Of a stretch of 64,000 nt of DNA, positions 63,710-64,000 are shown one piece after another. The stretch's first letter is position 1. Each line of letters opens with the position of its first letter. Origin of the DNA: Burkholderia sp. SRS-46 (GTDB taxonomy: Bacteria; Pseudomonadota; Gammaproteobacteria; Burkholderiales; Burkholderiaceae); NCBI RefSeq assembly GCF_004343775.1, contig NZ_PTXL01000006.1, positions 1-64,000 of the forward strand. Direction: 5' to 3'. A program made the position numbers and the translations under genes. Below the pieces are notes generated by a model that made no database searches, was not told where the DNA came from, and was given only the letters and a program-made list of their open reading frames with translations.

Positions 63710-64000
63710 ATGAAGAAGGCCGCCCTGTGCGCCGCCCTCGCCCTCGTGGCGGGCAGCGCCTTCGCGAAGGAGTGGAAGACCGTGCGGATCGGCGTCGACG
63801 CCAGCTACCCGCCGTTCGAGTCGACCGCGCCGAGCGGCGAGATCGTCGGTTTCGACGTGGATCTCACCAAGGAAATCTGCAAGCGGATCAACGTCAAATG
63901 CGTGTGGGTCGCGCAGGATCTCGACGGGATCATCCCGGCGCTGAAGGCGAAGAAGTACGACATCATCGTGTCGTCGCTGACGGTGACGGACAAGCGCCGC
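63710..64000 (+). CDS. Amino-acid ABC transporter periplasmic binding protein, N-terminal part (runs off window)
   Basis: The first 97 codons are visible. A signal peptide MKKAALCAALALVAGSAFA is followed by the family start VRIGVDASYPPFES and FDVDLTKEICKRINVKC, then GIIPALKAKKYDIIVSSLT. This is the ArgT/HisJ-type (lysine/arginine/ornithine or histidine) solute-binding family. The start at 63710 has an AAAGGA site at the correct distance; an ATG two codons upstream overlaps that site. The remainder lies beyond 64000. Confidence 0.9.
   Translation, partial: MKKAALCAALALVAGSAFAKEWKTVRIGVDASYPPFESTAPSGEIVGFDVDLTKEICKRINVKCVWVAQDLDGIIPALKAKKYDIIVSSLTVTDKRR

Overview
The window is high-GC betaproteobacterial DNA and looks like the main chromosome of a Burkholderia (probably Burkholderia cepacia complex). 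The reasons are the gene content and order (rsxB-nth, htpG, parE-parC, otsA, mctP with its DUF3311 partner, a Burkholderia-type ecotin) and the strong G/C third-position bias of nearly every gene.

Layout. 1-12 kb: housekeeping and transport (RsxB tail, endonuclease III, EamA exporter, DUF1841, two small c-type cytochromes, MoxR ATPase plus CoxE-like VWA protein, BenE, transaldolase, a PhnB-like protein, the MctP/DUF3311 transporter, a spermidine-synthase-like enzyme). 12.0-12.5 kb: a collapsed toxin-antitoxin module. 12.5-21.6 kb: mismatch glycosylase, chorismate lyase, HtpG, a MocR regulator divergent from a VOC protein and an exporter, and an aminotransferase-RidA-PhzF operon. 21.8-27.5 kb: GGDEF-EAL protein, chromate transporter, LysR/PACE divergent pair, CopD-like protein. 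27.8-34.5 kb: topoisomerase IV genes and Uup. 34.6-43.2 kb: small periplasmic and lipoprotein genes, rubredoxin, tRNA-Arg(CCU), ecotin, MFS exporter, OtsA, and two paralogous lipoproteins.

43.3-55.8 kb is an accessory island. Its minus strand carries a complete polyyne core set in the same order as the caryoynencin/cepacin-type clusters: fatty acyl-AMP ligase, two desaturases, acyl carrier protein, third desaturase, alpha/beta-hydrolase thioesterase, rubredoxin. Upstream on the same strand is a more AT-rich block with a VanA-like Rieske oxygenase, a thiolase and a hot-dog thioesterase. Divergent from it is a 547-aa regulator that I read as a full-length IS630-type transposase with lost catalytic residues, fused to a PAS domain and a LuxR-type DNA-binding domain. 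The island lies between two identical 16-bp sequences; the right copy is the 3' end of the neighbouring ABC ATPase gene. An IS256 transposase remnant sits beside the right copy.

55.8-64 kb returns to chromosomal backbone: a two-gene ABC importer without a visible binding protein, a small conserved protein behind three stacked palindromes, an EnvZ/OmpR-type two-component system divergent from a Spy-like periplasmic protein, a pirin, and the start of an amino-acid-binding protein cut by the window end.

Working model for the island: the ligase loads a fatty acid on the carrier protein, the three membrane desaturases introduce the triple bonds with electrons from rubredoxin, and the hydrolase releases the product. 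The Rieske/thiolase/thioesterase block could tailor or shorten the chain, and the transposase-derived LuxR protein is the obvious candidate regulator. These roles are inferred from families and gene order; no product can be read from the sequence.
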